Shown: positions 39,562 to 47,662 of the stretch, piece after piece
Layout: each line of letters starts with the position of its first letter
Position numbering within the stretch: position 1 is the stretch's first letter
Source: Paracoccus luteus
Lineage (GTDB): Bacteria > Pseudomonadota > Alphaproteobacteria > Rhodobacterales > Rhodobacteraceae
Assembly (NCBI RefSeq): GCF_004522155.1
Contig: NZ_SDEA01000002.1
Span: 310,001 to 374,000, forward strand
Length of the DNA stretch: 64,000 nt
Direction of reading: 5' to 3'
Program-made: the position numbers and the translations under genes
Notes under the pieces: generated by a model
Told to the model about the DNA's origin: nothing
Databases searched by the model: none
What the model saw: only the letters and a program-made list of their open reading frames with translations

Positions 39562-40962
39562 ATGGACAAGCGCGACGACACGCCACCCCCCGCGGCCCAC
39601 GCCCGCCCGCGCCGCAGGCCCGCCGGACCGGGGCCGCGCGGGAACGCCGCCACGCCGTCGGGCGACGCGTCGTCCCGCAAGGCCGCGCCGAAACAGCGGC
39701 CCACGCAGCCCCCGGCCCCCCGGTCCGACCAGCCCCACGCCGCGCGGCAGGGCGCGCTGCGGCTGCTGGCCGCCGTGCGCGACGGCGCGACGCTGGCCGA
39801 AGGCGCGGCCGCGCTGGACCGCCTGGCGCCCCCCGACCGCGCCCGCGCGCAGCGGCTGGCCGCCGACACGCTGCGCCACCGCGGCCGCGCCGACGCGGTG
39901 CTGGCGCCGCTGCTGTCCGGGCGCACCCGCCCCGAGACGCTGGACCTGCTGCGCCTGTCCGTGACCGAGATGCTGGCGCTGGCGGAGGCGCCGCATGGCG
40001 TCGTCAACGCCGCCGTCGCGCTGGCCCGCGCGGGCGGGCCGAAAGCGGCGGCCGCCGCGGGGATGGTCAACGCCGTCCTGCGCCGCGCGGCGGACGCGCA
40101 GTCGGCGTGGGACGCGGCCCCGCCCGCGCGCCTGCCCGACTGGCTGCGCCGCCCGGTGGCCGACCGCTGGGGCGAGGCCGTCGCCGCCGCCATCGAGGCC
40201 GCGCATGAACGCCCCGCGCCTTTGGACCTGACGCCCAACGGCGACACGCCGGGCGAGGCGCTGCCGACCGGCAGCCGCCGGCTGCCTGCGGGCACACAGG
40301 TCACGGCGCTGCCCGGCTATGACGCGGGGCAATGGTGGGTGCAGGACGCCGCCGCCGCGCTGCCCGCCCTGCTGCTGGACCCGCGTCCGGGCGAGGCCAT
40401 CGCCGACCTGTGCGCCGCGCCCGGCGGCAAGACGATGCAGCTTGCCGCCGCCGGGGCCGATGTCGCCGCCATCGACCTGTCGCCCGCCCGGCTGGACCGC
40501 GTGGCCGAGAACCTGCGCCGCACCGGGCTGGCCGCAACGCTGGTCGCGGCCGACGCGCTGGACTGGCGGCCCGGCGCGCCCCTTGATGCGGTGCTGCTGG
40601 ATGCGCCCTGCTCGGCCACCGGCACGATCCGGCGCCATCCCGAACTGCCGCTGATCCGCGACGGGGCGATGATCCCCGAACTGGTCGCCCTGCAGGCGCG
40701 GCTGATCGACCACGCGCTGTCGCTGCTGAAGCCGGGCGGGCGGCTGGTCTATGCCGTCTGCTCGATCCATCCGGCCGAGGGCGAGGCGCAGCTTGCCGCG
40801 GCGCTCGCCCGCCATCCGGGGCTGACGGTGGACCCCGCCGCGCTGCCGGGGCTGGACCCCGGCTGGATCACCGCCCAGGGCGCGATCCGCACCCGCCCCG
40901 ACCACTGGCCCGACCGGGGCGGGCTGGACGGGTTCTTTGTCGTGCGCCTGCGCCGGGGCTGA
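39562..40962 (+). CDS. rsmB: 16S rRNA (cytosine-C5) methyltransferase, RsmB family
   Basis: SAM enzyme modifying cytosine in 16S rRNA (C967 in E. coli). 466 residues. A basic, Pro-rich 55-residue N-terminal extension precedes the NusB-like RNA-binding domain (about 58-200) and the methyltransferase domain. The latter shows DLCAAPGGKTMQLA (SAM site), LLDAPCSATGTIRRHPE (motif IV Cys) and YAVCSIHPAEGE (motif VI, catalytic Cys). The ATG at 39562 has GAGGAG eight bases upstream. Directly after the stop the gene end is imperfectly duplicated (40951-41035). Confidence 0.92.
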   Translation: MDKRDDTPPPAAHARPRRRPAGPGPRGNAATPSGDASSRKAAPKQRPTQPPAPRSDQPHAARQGALRLLAAVRDGATLAEGAAALDRLAPPDRARAQRLAADTLRHRGRADAVLAPLLSGRTRPETLDLLRLSVTEMLALAEAPHGVVNAAVALARAGGPKAAAAAGMVNAVLRRAADAQSAWDAAPPARLPDWLRRPVADRWGEAVAAAIEAAHERPAPLDLTPNGDTPGEALPTGSRRLPAGTQVTALPGYDAGQWWVQDAAAALPALLLDPRPGEAIADLCAAPGGKTMQLAAAGADVAAIDLSPARLDRVAENLRRTGLAATLVAADALDWRPGAPLDAVLLDAPCSATGTIRRHPELPLIRDGAMIPELVALQARLIDHALSLLKPGGRLVYAVCSIHPAEGEAQLAAALARHPGLTVDPAALPGLDPGWITAQGAIRTRPDHWPDRGGLDGFFVVRLRRG

Positions 40963-41035
40963 GCGCCCCGGCCTGTGACCGCGTCGCCGCCCGCGCGCCC
41001 GGGCTGAGCGCCCGGCCTATGACCGCGCCGCCGCC
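40951..41035. repeat. tandem duplication of the rsmB 3' end
   Basis: CGCCGGGGCTGAGCGCCCCG... (40951-40991) and CGCCCGGGCTGAGCGCCCGG... (40996-41035) align over about 40 bp with few changes. Both include the GGCTGA stop context and the tract ending GACCGCG(T/C)CGCCGCC. Confidence 0.65.
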
Positions 41036-41075
41036 GGTGATAGGCTGGTGCCGTTCGATCAGCAAAGACGCCGGG

Positions 41076-41351
41076 ATGCGCGCTGCCCTGTTGCCCCTTG
41101 CCCTTCTGCCGCTCGCGGCCTGCATGCAGCCGGAACCGCCGGCTGTCCCAGACCCTTGGGCCCGACAGGAAACCGCCTGCGCCGCCGCCATCGCGGCCCA
41201 TATCCGCCGGCCCGTGGCCGAGGTCACGGTGCGCCGGGTGGCGGACACCGGCGGGACCGCGACGGTCGAGGCGCGCGACGGCAACCGCCTGCACCTGTGC
41301 CGGGTGGATGCGTCGGGCACGGTGCTGGGCTATTCACACCCCGGGGCCTGA
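41076..41351 (+). CDS. small lipoprotein of unknown function
   Basis: 91 residues. A type II signal peptide LLPLALLPLAAC places the lipidated Cys at residue 16 (lipobox LAAC). The mature part has two further cysteines (ETACAAAI and LHLCRV) that could form a disulfide, and a beta-rich centre (EVTVRRVADTGGTATVEARDG). No named domain recognised. It lies 69 bp upstream of purH and the envelope genes lspA and DUF3035. With Met-Gln after the Cys (no Asp at +2) it should go to the outer membrane. Confidence 0.75.
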   Translation: MRAALLPLALLPLAACMQPEPPAVPDPWARQETACAAAIAAHIRRPVAEVTVRRVADTGGTATVEARDGNRLHLCRVDASGTVLGYSHPGA

Positions 41352-41420
41352 GCGGAACGGCGCGGCTGGACCTCGGGTCGGGCTTTGGATAGTCAGCGGC
41401 AGCCAACGCCCGAGGACGAC

Positions 41421-43010
41421 ATGACCGACCGCATCCCCCTGCGCCGTGCCCTGATTTCCGTGTCCGACAAGGCCGGGCTGGTCGATTTCGCCCGCGCGCT
41501 GCACGCCCGCGGCGTGGATTTGCTGTCCACGGGCGGCACCGCCCACGCCCTGCGCCAGGCCGCGCTGCCGGTGCGCGACGTGGCCGACCTGACCGGGTTC
41601 CCCGAGATGATGGACGGGCGCGTCAAGACGCTGCACCCCAAGGTCCACGGCGGGCTGCTGGCGCTGCGCGACAATGCCGACCACCGCGCCGCGATGGACG
41701 AGCACGGGATCGAGGACATCGACCTGCTGGTGGTGAACCTTTACCCGTTCGAATCGACGGTGGCCCGCGGCGCGCCCTATGCCGACTGCGTGGAAAACAT
41801 CGACATCGGCGGCCCGGCGATGATCCGCGCGGCGGCCAAGAACCACGGCTTTGTCGCGACGCTGGTCGATGTGGGCGATTACGCCGCGCTGCTGGCCGAA
41901 CTGGACGGGAACGAGGGCGCGACGACGCTGGCGTTCCGGCAGCGCATGGCGCAGGCCGCCTATGCCCGCACCGCCGCCTATGACGCCGCCGTCAGCAGCT
42001 GGATGGCGGGCGCCATCGGGCAGGACAATCCCCGCCGCCGCGCCTTCGCCGGGACGCTGGCGCAGACGCTGCGCTATGGCGAGAACCCCCACCAGCAGGC
42101 GGCGTTCTATACCGACGGCTCCGCCCGCCCCGGCGTTGCCACGGCGCGCCAGTGGCAGGGCAAGGAGCTGTCCTACAACAACATCAACGACACCGACGCC
42201 GCGTTCGAGCTGGTGGCCGAGTTCGACCCGGCGGACGGCCCGGCCGTCGCCATCATCAAGCACGCCAATCCCTGCGGCGTGGCCCGCGCCGACACGCTGG
42301 ACGCCGCGTATCGCCGCGCCTTCGACTGCGACCGCACCAGCGCCTTCGGCGGCATCATCGCGCTGAACCGCCCGCTGGACGCGGCGACCGCCCGCGCCAT
42401 CACCGAGATCTTTACCGAGGTCGTGATCGCCCCCGACGCCGACGCGGCCGCGCGCGAGATCTTTGCCGCCAAGAAGAACCTGCGCCTGCTGACCACCGGG
42501 GGCCTGCCCGACCCCGGCGCGGGCGGCCTGACGTTCCGGCAGGTGGCGGGCGGGTTTCTGGTGCAGGGCCGCGACAACGGCCATGTGGCGCGGGCCGACC
42601 TGCGGGTGGTGACCCGGCGCCAGCCAGACGCGGGCGAGCTGGCCGACCTGATGTTCGCCTGGACCGTCGCCAAGCACGTGAAATCGAACGCCATCGTCTA
42701 TGCCCGCGACCTTGCTACCGTCGGCATCGGCGCGGGCCAGATGAGCCGGGTGGACAGCACCCGCATCGGCCGCCGCAAGTCCGAGGACATGGCGCAGGCG
42801 CTGGGCCTGTCCGCCCCCCTGACCGAGGGGGCGGCGGTGGCCTCCGACGCGTTCTTCCCCTTTGCCGACGGGATCGAGGCGCTGGCCGAGGCGGGCGCGC
42901 GCGCCGTCATCCAGCCCGGCGGGTCGATGCGCGACGACGAGGTGATCGCGGCCGCCGACCGGCTGGGGCTGGCGATGGTGTTCACCGGCCAGCGGCATTT
43001 CCGCCACTGA
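41421..43010 (+). CDS. purH: bifunctional AICAR formyltransferase / IMP cyclohydrolase
   Basis: Last two steps of de novo purine synthesis. 529 residues. The N-terminal MGS-like cyclohydrolase domain shows [27 protein letters not shown] and [15 protein letters not shown]. The C-terminal transformylase domain shows [14 protein letters not shown], the catalytic KHANPCGVA and [12 protein letters not shown]. The ATG at 41421 is the family start. The stop overlaps the lspA start (TGATG), so the purine gene and the lipoprotein signal peptidase are coupled. Confidence 0.97.
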   Translation: MTDRIPLRRALISVSDKAGLVDFARALHARGVDLLSTGGTAHALRQAALPVRDVADLTGFPEMMDGRVKTLHPKVHGGLLALRDNADHRAAMDEHGIEDIDLLVVNLYPFESTVARGAPYADCVENIDIGGPAMIRAAAKNHGFVATLVDVGDYAALLAELDGNEGATTLAFRQRMAQAAYARTAAYDAAVSSWMAGAIGQDNPRRRAFAGTLAQTLRYGENPHQQAAFYTDGSARPGVATARQWQGKELSYNNINDTDAAFELVAEFDPADGPAVAIIKHANPCGVARADTLDAAYRRAFDCDRTSAFGGIIALNRPLDAATARAITEIFTEVVIAPDADAAAREIFAAKKNLRLLTTGGLPDPGAGGLTFRQVAGGFLVQGRDNGHVARADLRVVTRRQPDAGELADLMFAWTVAKHVKSNAIVYARDLATVGIGAGQMSRVDSTRIGRRKSEDMAQALGLSAPLTEGAAVASDAFFPFADGIEALAEAGARAVIQPGGSMRDDEVIAAADRLGLAMVFTGQRHFRH

Positions 43011-43675
43011 TGACCCACGAGACGCCCCCCCCGCCGCAGCCCGACACCGCGCCCGCGCCCCGGCCCAAGGCCCCGCGCAAGGCGGGCAGCGCGACCCGTG
43101 ACGGCGCCCCCCGCGCGCCCCGCAAGCGCAAGCCGGTCGAGCCGCCGCCCCCGCCGCCGCCCTCGCTGTGGTGGGCGGCGGGCGTGGCGCTGGGGATCGT
43201 CGCGCTGGACCAGCTGATCAAGTGGATCGTCGTCCACGCGCTGAACCTGGCCCAGGTGCAGGCCATCGACGTCATCGACCCGTGGCTGAACCTGCGCATG
43301 GCCTGGAACCAGGGCGTGAACTTTGGCCTGTTCGCGTCCAGCGAGGATGTGATGCGCTGGGTGCTGGTCGCCGTCGCGGTGGCGGTCTGCGTCTGGGTGG
43401 GCGTGTGGCTGGTCCGCGTCCGTCCGGGGCGGCTGGCGCAGGTCGCGGCCGGGCTGCTGATCGGGGGCGCGCTGGGCAATGTCATCGACCGCATCGCCTA
43501 TGGCGCGGTGGCGGATTTCCTGAACATGTCGCTGCCCGGCTGGCGCAACCCCTACAGCTTCAACGTGGCGGACATCGCGATCTTTGTCGGGGCGGTGGGG
43601 CTGGTGTTCCAGCCCGGCCCGCGGCCCGATGCGGGGCAGGACAAGACCCGTGACGCGCGGCGCAAGACGCGCTAG
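43010..43675 (+). CDS. lspA: lipoprotein signal peptidase with long proline-rich N-terminus
   Basis: Inner-membrane aspartyl protease that removes signal peptides from prolipoproteins. 221 residues, against about 165 in E. coli, because of a ~50-residue cytosolic extension rich in Pro, Arg, Lys and Ala with a run of seven prolines. Four TM helices follow. The catalytic aspartates are in [10 protein letters not shown] and FNVADIAIF, with the family NQGVNFGLF box between TM1 and TM2. The start overlaps purH. The likely substrates downstream (DUF3035 lipoprotein) and upstream (41076 lipoprotein) are neighbours. Confidence 0.95.
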   Translation: MTHETPPPPQPDTAPAPRPKAPRKAGSATRDGAPRAPRKRKPVEPPPPPPPSLWWAAGVALGIVALDQLIKWIVVHALNLAQVQAIDVIDPWLNLRMAWNQGVNFGLFASSEDVMRWVLVAVAVAVCVWVGVWLVRVRPGRLAQVAAGLLIGGALGNVIDRIAYGAVADFLNMSLPGWRNPYSFNVADIAIFVGAVGLVFQPGPRPDAGQDKTRDARRKTR

Positions 43676-43706
43676 ACAGGCGCGAACTGGGATCGGAGCC
43701 GTTTAC

Positions 43707-44219
43707 ATGCGGGCAATCGCGCTGGGTTTCATGGTCGTCGCGGCGCTGGGCGCGTGCAGCGACGACGGCCGGCTGATGAACATCAGCGGCGGCGGCGACG
43801 GCCCGGACGAATTCGCCATCCTGCCGACCCGCGCGCTGTCGATGCCGCCCGATCTGGCGCAACTGCCGCCGCCGACGCCGGGCGGGGGCAACATCACCGA
43901 CCCCGCGCCCGCCGCCGACGCCGTGGCCGCGCTGGGCGGCAACCCCGGCCATCTGTCGGCGCAGGGCGTGGGCGCCGCCGACGGCGCGCTGATCGCGCAT
44001 GCCGCGCGGGCGGGCGTGACCCCCGGCATCCGCCAGGTCACCGCGGCCGAGGATCAGGCCTATCGGTCCGGCCACCGCCGCCGCCCGCTTGAGGTGCTGG
44101 CCCGCACCGGCGTCTATTACCGCGCCTATCGCCCGCAGACGCTGGACAGCTGGGCCGAACTGGACCGCTGGCGCCCGACCGGCGTGCAGACCCCCAGCGC
44201 GCCGCCGGTCGCGGACTGA
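43707..44219 (+). CDS. DUF3035 lipoprotein (BamF-like)
   Basis: 170 residues. Lipobox LGAC puts the lipidated cysteine at residue 17. The conserved block PDEFAILPTRALSMPPDLAQLPPP directly after a Gly/Asp-rich linker is the DUF3035 hallmark. Alphaproteobacterial members have been linked to BamF, a lipoprotein of the BAM beta-barrel assembly complex. The rest is Ala/Gly/Pro-rich and variable. It follows lspA by 31 bp and precedes the M16 pair, a group concerned with the outer membrane. The BamF assignment is by recall of family naming, not by alignment. Confidence 0.82.
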   Translation: MRAIALGFMVVAALGACSDDGRLMNISGGGDGPDEFAILPTRALSMPPDLAQLPPPTPGGGNITDPAPAADAVAALGGNPGHLSAQGVGAADGALIAHAARAGVTPGIRQVTAAEDQAYRSGHRRRPLEVLARTGVYYRAYRPQTLDSWAELDRWRPTGVQTPSAPPVAD

Positions 44220-44335
44220 CGCGCCGCCTTATCTGCCGCACGTCCGGGAACGACCCGCTCACCGCGGGTTGACCGGGCCGCGGGTTGCGCCTGCGGCTCC
44301 CGCGCGCCACCTTGCGGCAACACCGGAGGTTTCCC

Positions 44336-46003
44336 ATGCGCCGTCCCATCCTGCCCGTCGCTGCCGCGCTGATGCTGGCGACGGCGGCCGCCGCGCCCGC
44401 CCAGACGCCCGCGCAAACGCCATCCGCCATGCCGCCCGGCGTCAGCCACTTCACCCTGCCGAACGGCATGCAGGCGGTCGTGATCGAGGATCACCGCGCC
44501 CCCGTCGTCGTCCAGATGGTGTGGTATCGCATCGGGTCCGCCGACGAGGTGCCGGGCAAGACCGGCCTTGCCCATTACCTGGAACACCTGATGTTCAAGG
44601 GCACCGACAGGCTGGCGGCGGGCGAGCTGTCGAAGACGGTCACGGCCAACGGCGGCATGGACAACGCCTTCACCAGCTATGACTTCACCGCCTATTTCCA
44701 GCGCATCGCGTCCGACCGGCTGGACCTTGTGATGGGGATGGAGGCCGACCGCATGGAAAACCTGCGCATCGGCGAGGATGACTGGCAGGCCGAACGCCAG
44801 GTCGTGCTGGAGGAACGCGCCCAGCGGACCGACAGCGACCCCCGCGCCCTGTTCGGAGAGGAGCGCAGCGCCGTCCAGTTCTATAACCACCCCTATGGCC
44901 GCCCCGTCATCGGCTGGCGGCAAGAGATGGAGGGGCTGACCCGCGACGACGCGCTGGCCTGGTATGACGCCCATTATGCGCCGAACGCCGCCGTGCTGGT
45001 CGTGGCCGGCGACGTGACCGCCGATCAGGTGCGGGCGCTGGCCGAAAAGCATTACGGCCCGATCGCGCCCAAGCCGGGCGCGGACCGCAAGGCCCGCCCG
45101 CAGGAACCCCTGCAACGGGCCGAGCGCCGGATCGAGATGGCCGATCCCCGCGTCGCGCAGCCGATCCTGTCGCGCAGCGTGATCGCGCCCGAACGCAACC
45201 CCGGCGATCAAAGGACCGCCGCCGCGCTGACCGTGCTGGCCGAACTGCTGGCGGGGTCGCCGCAGACCTCGGCGCTGGGGCAGGCGTTGGTGCTGCCGGG
45301 CAAGGCGCTGTATGTCGGCGCGGGCTATGACGGGCTGGCGGTCGATCCGACCGAGTTCTCGGTGTCGATGGTGCCCGCGCCCGGCGTGGCGCAGGCCGAC
45401 GCCGAGGCGGCGCTGGACGCCGCGATCAACGCTTTCCTGCGGGACGGACCCGACCCCGACCAGCTTGACCGGGTGCGGACGCAACTGCGCGCGGCGCGCA
45501 TCTATGAACGCGATTCGGCGCATGGGCGCGCCTATGACTATGGGCAGGGGCTGGCGATCGGGCTGTCGGTGCGGGACGTGAACGATTGGCCCGACCTGCT
45601 GGCGGCGGTCACGGCCGACGACGTGCGCGCCGCCGCCGCGCTGGTGCTGGGCGACCGGCCCGGCGTGACCTCGTGGCTGCTGCCCGATCCGGCGACGGCG
45701 GAGGTCGCGGGCGGTGCGGGCGCGGCGGACGGCGCCACCGCTGCCGCCGCCGCTGTCCCCACGCTGCCGGTGGTGGCCCAGCCCGCGCCAGTGCCGGGCA
45801 GCGGCGACGCGCCAACCGCAGCGGACGTCGATACCGCCCCCGCCCCGCCCGACGCCGACGCCGCACCTGCGCCGGTGCCCGCCGCCGACACCCCGCACCC
45901 CGCCGCACCCCCGGCGGCCCCGCCGCCGCCCCCCGACGGGGGCAGCGCGCCCGCTGCCGCCGCCCCGGCCGACGCCGACACAACCGGAAAGGCCAAGCCG
46001 TGA
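44336..46003 (+). CDS. M16 family zinc metallopeptidase (active subunit) with Pro/Ala-rich tail
   Basis: 555 residues. Signal peptide ends near APA-QT (residue 23). The inverted zinc motif HYLEH (H80, E83, H84) and a downstream ERQVVLEER helix supplying the third ligand are intact, as in active PqqL/processing-peptidase subunits. Two M16 domains extend to about residue 450. The last ~100 residues are a low-complexity Ala/Pro/Asp tail with no fold signal. Ribosome site CGGAGGT before the ATG at 44336. The next gene overlaps and codes for an M16 protein without the zinc motif. Together they should form a periplasmic heterodimeric protease. Confidence 0.92.
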   Translation: MRRPILPVAAALMLATAAAAPAQTPAQTPSAMPPGVSHFTLPNGMQAVVIEDHRAPVVVQMVWYRIGSADEVPGKTGLAHYLEHLMFKGTDRLAAGELSKTVTANGGMDNAFTSYDFTAYFQRIASDRLDLVMGMEADRMENLRIGEDDWQAERQVVLEERAQRTDSDPRALFGEERSAVQFYNHPYGRPVIGWRQEMEGLTRDDALAWYDAHYAPNAAVLVVAGDVTADQVRALAEKHYGPIAPKPGADRKARPQEPLQRAERRIEMADPRVAQPILSRSVIAPERNPGDQRTAAALTVLAELLAGSPQTSALGQALVLPGKALYVGAGYDGLAVDPTEFSVSMVPAPGVAQADAEAALDAAINAFLRDGPDPDQLDRVRTQLRAARIYERDSAHGRAYDYGQGLAIGLSVRDVNDWPDLLAAVTADDVRAAAALVLGDRPGVTSWLLPDPATAEVAGGAGAADGATAAAAAVPTLPVVAQPAPVPGSGDAPTAADVDTAPAPPDADAAPAPVPAADTPHPAAPPAAPPPPPDGGSAPAAAAPADADTTGKAKP

Positions 46004-47310
46004 TCCGCACCCTGCTTTCCGCCCTGGCGCTGACCCTGCTGGCTGTGCTGCCCGCGCGGGCCATCGACATCCAGGAAACCACCTCGCCCGGCGGGATAGC
46101 CGCCTGGCTGGTCGAGGATCACTCGATCCCCTTTGTCGCGCTGGACATCGCGTTCCGCGGCGGCGCCTCGGTCGACGATCCGGGCAGGCGGGGGGCCGTC
46201 AACCTGATGACCGCCCTGCTTGAGGAAGGGGCGGGCGAGCGTGACGCCACCGCCTTCGCGCAGGCGCTGGAGGCGACCGGCGCGCGGCTGTCCTTCGACG
46301 CGGGCGACGACGCGGTCACGGTGGGCGCGCGGCTGCTGACCGAAAACCGCGATGCCGCCGCCGCGCTGATCCGCGACGCGCTGACCGCGCCGCGGTTCGA
46401 CGCCGACGCGCTGGAACGGGTGCGCGCGCAGGTGCAGGCGGTGATCCGGTCGGGCGACACCGACCCCCAGACGCTGGCCGCGCGCGAGATGGCGCGGCAG
46501 GCGTGGGGCGACCACCCCTATGCCACCTCGGTCAACGGGACGGCGGGCAGCGTGGCGGCGTTGACCCGCGACGACCTCTTGGACGCCAAGGACCGGGTGC
46601 TGGCGCGCGACCGCGTGATCGTGTCGGCGGCGGGCGACATCACCGCGGCCGAACTGGGCGACCTGCTGGACGCGATCCTGGGCGGCCTGCCGGCGCAGGC
46701 GACCGCGCCCTTGCCGCCGCCCGCCGCGCTGCAGCTGACCGGCGGCACCACGGTCATCGACTGGGACAGCCCGCAGACCGTCGTGGGCTTTGCCCAGGCG
46801 GGGCTGCCGATGGACGACCCGGATTATTTCGCCGCCTTCGTGCTGGACCACATCCTTGGCGGCGGCGGCTTTTCGTCCCGCCTGATGGAGGAGATCCGCG
46901 AAAAGCGCGGCCTGACCTATGGCGTCGGCACCGGCCTTGCCAACCAGGTGCTGGGCCAGACGTGGCAGGGCGGCATGGCCACCGCCAACGACAAGACCGC
47001 GCAGGCGGTGGCGCTGGTGCGGCAGGTCTGGGACGGGATGCGGGACGGGGTGACGGAACGGGAACTGGCCGACGCCAAGACCTATCTGACCGGCGAATAC
47101 CCGCTGCGGTTCGACGGAAACGGCAAGATCGCGGGCATCCTGACGGGCATGCAGCTGATGGGGATGCCGCGCGATTACGTCAACACGCGCAACCCCCGGA
47201 TCGCGGCGGTGACGGCAGAGGACGTGCAGCGCGTGGCCGAACGGCTGCTGGATTCGGGCGACCTGCGGTTCGTGCTGGTTGGACGGCCCGAGCGCGTCAC
47301 TGGCGACTGA
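46000..47310 (+). CDS. M16 family protein lacking the zinc motif (non-catalytic partner)
   Basis: 436 residues from the GTG at 46000, which overlaps the previous stop. Signal peptide VIRTLLSALALTLLAVLPARA. The first domain has the M16 fold (FVALDIAFRGGASVDDPGRRG) but where HxxEH should be it reads NLMTALLEEGAG, so no zinc can bind. The second domain keeps the M16 C-domain motif SSRLMEEIREKRGLTYGV, which contributes substrate-binding residues to the partner's active site. This matches the alpha/beta division of labour in mitochondrial processing peptidase. Strong hairpin follows. Confidence 0.92.
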   Translation: MIRTLLSALALTLLAVLPARAIDIQETTSPGGIAAWLVEDHSIPFVALDIAFRGGASVDDPGRRGAVNLMTALLEEGAGERDATAFAQALEATGARLSFDAGDDAVTVGARLLTENRDAAAALIRDALTAPRFDADALERVRAQVQAVIRSGDTDPQTLAAREMARQAWGDHPYATSVNGTAGSVAALTRDDLLDAKDRVLARDRVIVSAAGDITAAELGDLLDAILGGLPAQATAPLPPPAALQLTGGTTVIDWDSPQTVVGFAQAGLPMDDPDYFAAFVLDHILGGGGFSSRLMEEIREKRGLTYGVGTGLANQVLGQTWQGGMATANDKTAQAVALVRQVWDGMRDGVTERELADAKTYLTGEYPLRFDGNGKIAGILTGMQLMGMPRDYVNTRNPRIAAVTAEDVQRVAERLLDSGDLRFVLVGRPERVTGD

Positions 47311-47318
47311 ACGCGAAA

Positions 47319-47351
47319 ACCGCCGCGCCCTTTAGGAAGGGGCGCGGCGGT
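47319..47351. terminator. bidirectional-looking terminator hairpin between the M16 gene and the small lipoprotein gene
   Basis: ACCGCCGCGCCC (47319-47330) and GGGCGCGGCGGT (47340-47351) form a perfect 12-bp stem with a 9-base loop. Both genes point toward it. On the minus strand TTTTCGCG follows the stem, a better U-tract than on the plus strand. Confidence 0.75.
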
Positions 47352-47367
47352 CTTGTGCTTGCGGGAC

Positions 47368-47541
47368 TTACTTGACCTGAACGGCCCCACTTGCACCCAG
47401 CGTGCCGCCTGCGATCGCGCCTACCGGCCCGGCGGCCAAGGCACCTGCCGTGCCGCCGGTCAGCGCGCGTTCGCCCGCGTTGTCGCCGCAGCCCGCGACG
47501 GTCAGCATGCCGACCGCCGCAATGATTGCCATCGTCTTCAT
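47368..47541 (-). CDS. small glycine-zipper lipoprotein (57 residues)
   Basis: Short gene starting at the ATG at 47541 with GAGGA upstream. Signal peptide [18 protein letters not shown]; lipobox VAGC gives a lipidated Cys at residue 18 followed by [12 protein letters not shown]. The mature peptide is about 40 residues with Gly/Ala spacing ([18 protein letters not shown]) that would form a glycine-zipper membrane hairpin, like entericidin/YMGG-type stress lipoproteins. It ends in GASGAVQVK. Converges on the M16 operon and diverges from mutL. A consensus EcfG-type promoter lies upstream (47575-47599), suggesting general-stress control. Confidence 0.82.
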   Translation of the reverse strand: MKTMAIIAAVGMLTVAGCGDNAGERALTGGTAGALAAGPVGAIAGGTLGASGAVQVK

Positions 47542-47574
47542 GGTCCGTCCTCGTGCGTTGTTTCTTCAGGATTC

Positions 47575-47599
47575 AACGGACTATGGACCGCCCGGTTCC
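47575..47599 (-). promoter_or_regulatory. EcfG (general stress response sigma) type promoter
   Basis: On the minus strand GGAAC (47599-47595), exactly 16 bp, and CGTT (47578-47575). This matches the alphaproteobacterial EcfG consensus GGAAC-N16/17-CGTT. The predicted start would give a leader of about 25 bases before the lipoprotein ATG. EcfG itself is not in the window. Confidence 0.6.
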
Positions 47600-47662
47600 C
47601 GCAAATGCCGCCGGTGGCGCGAATCGCGTGACCGCTGCGCCAGTTATGCTAGATATGGTGGC

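Noticed and set aside
46000..47310. Second M16 gene as a pseudogene because HxxEH is missing
   Set aside because: The frame is complete with a signal peptide and a conserved C-domain. Non-catalytic M16 partners are normal in paired systems.
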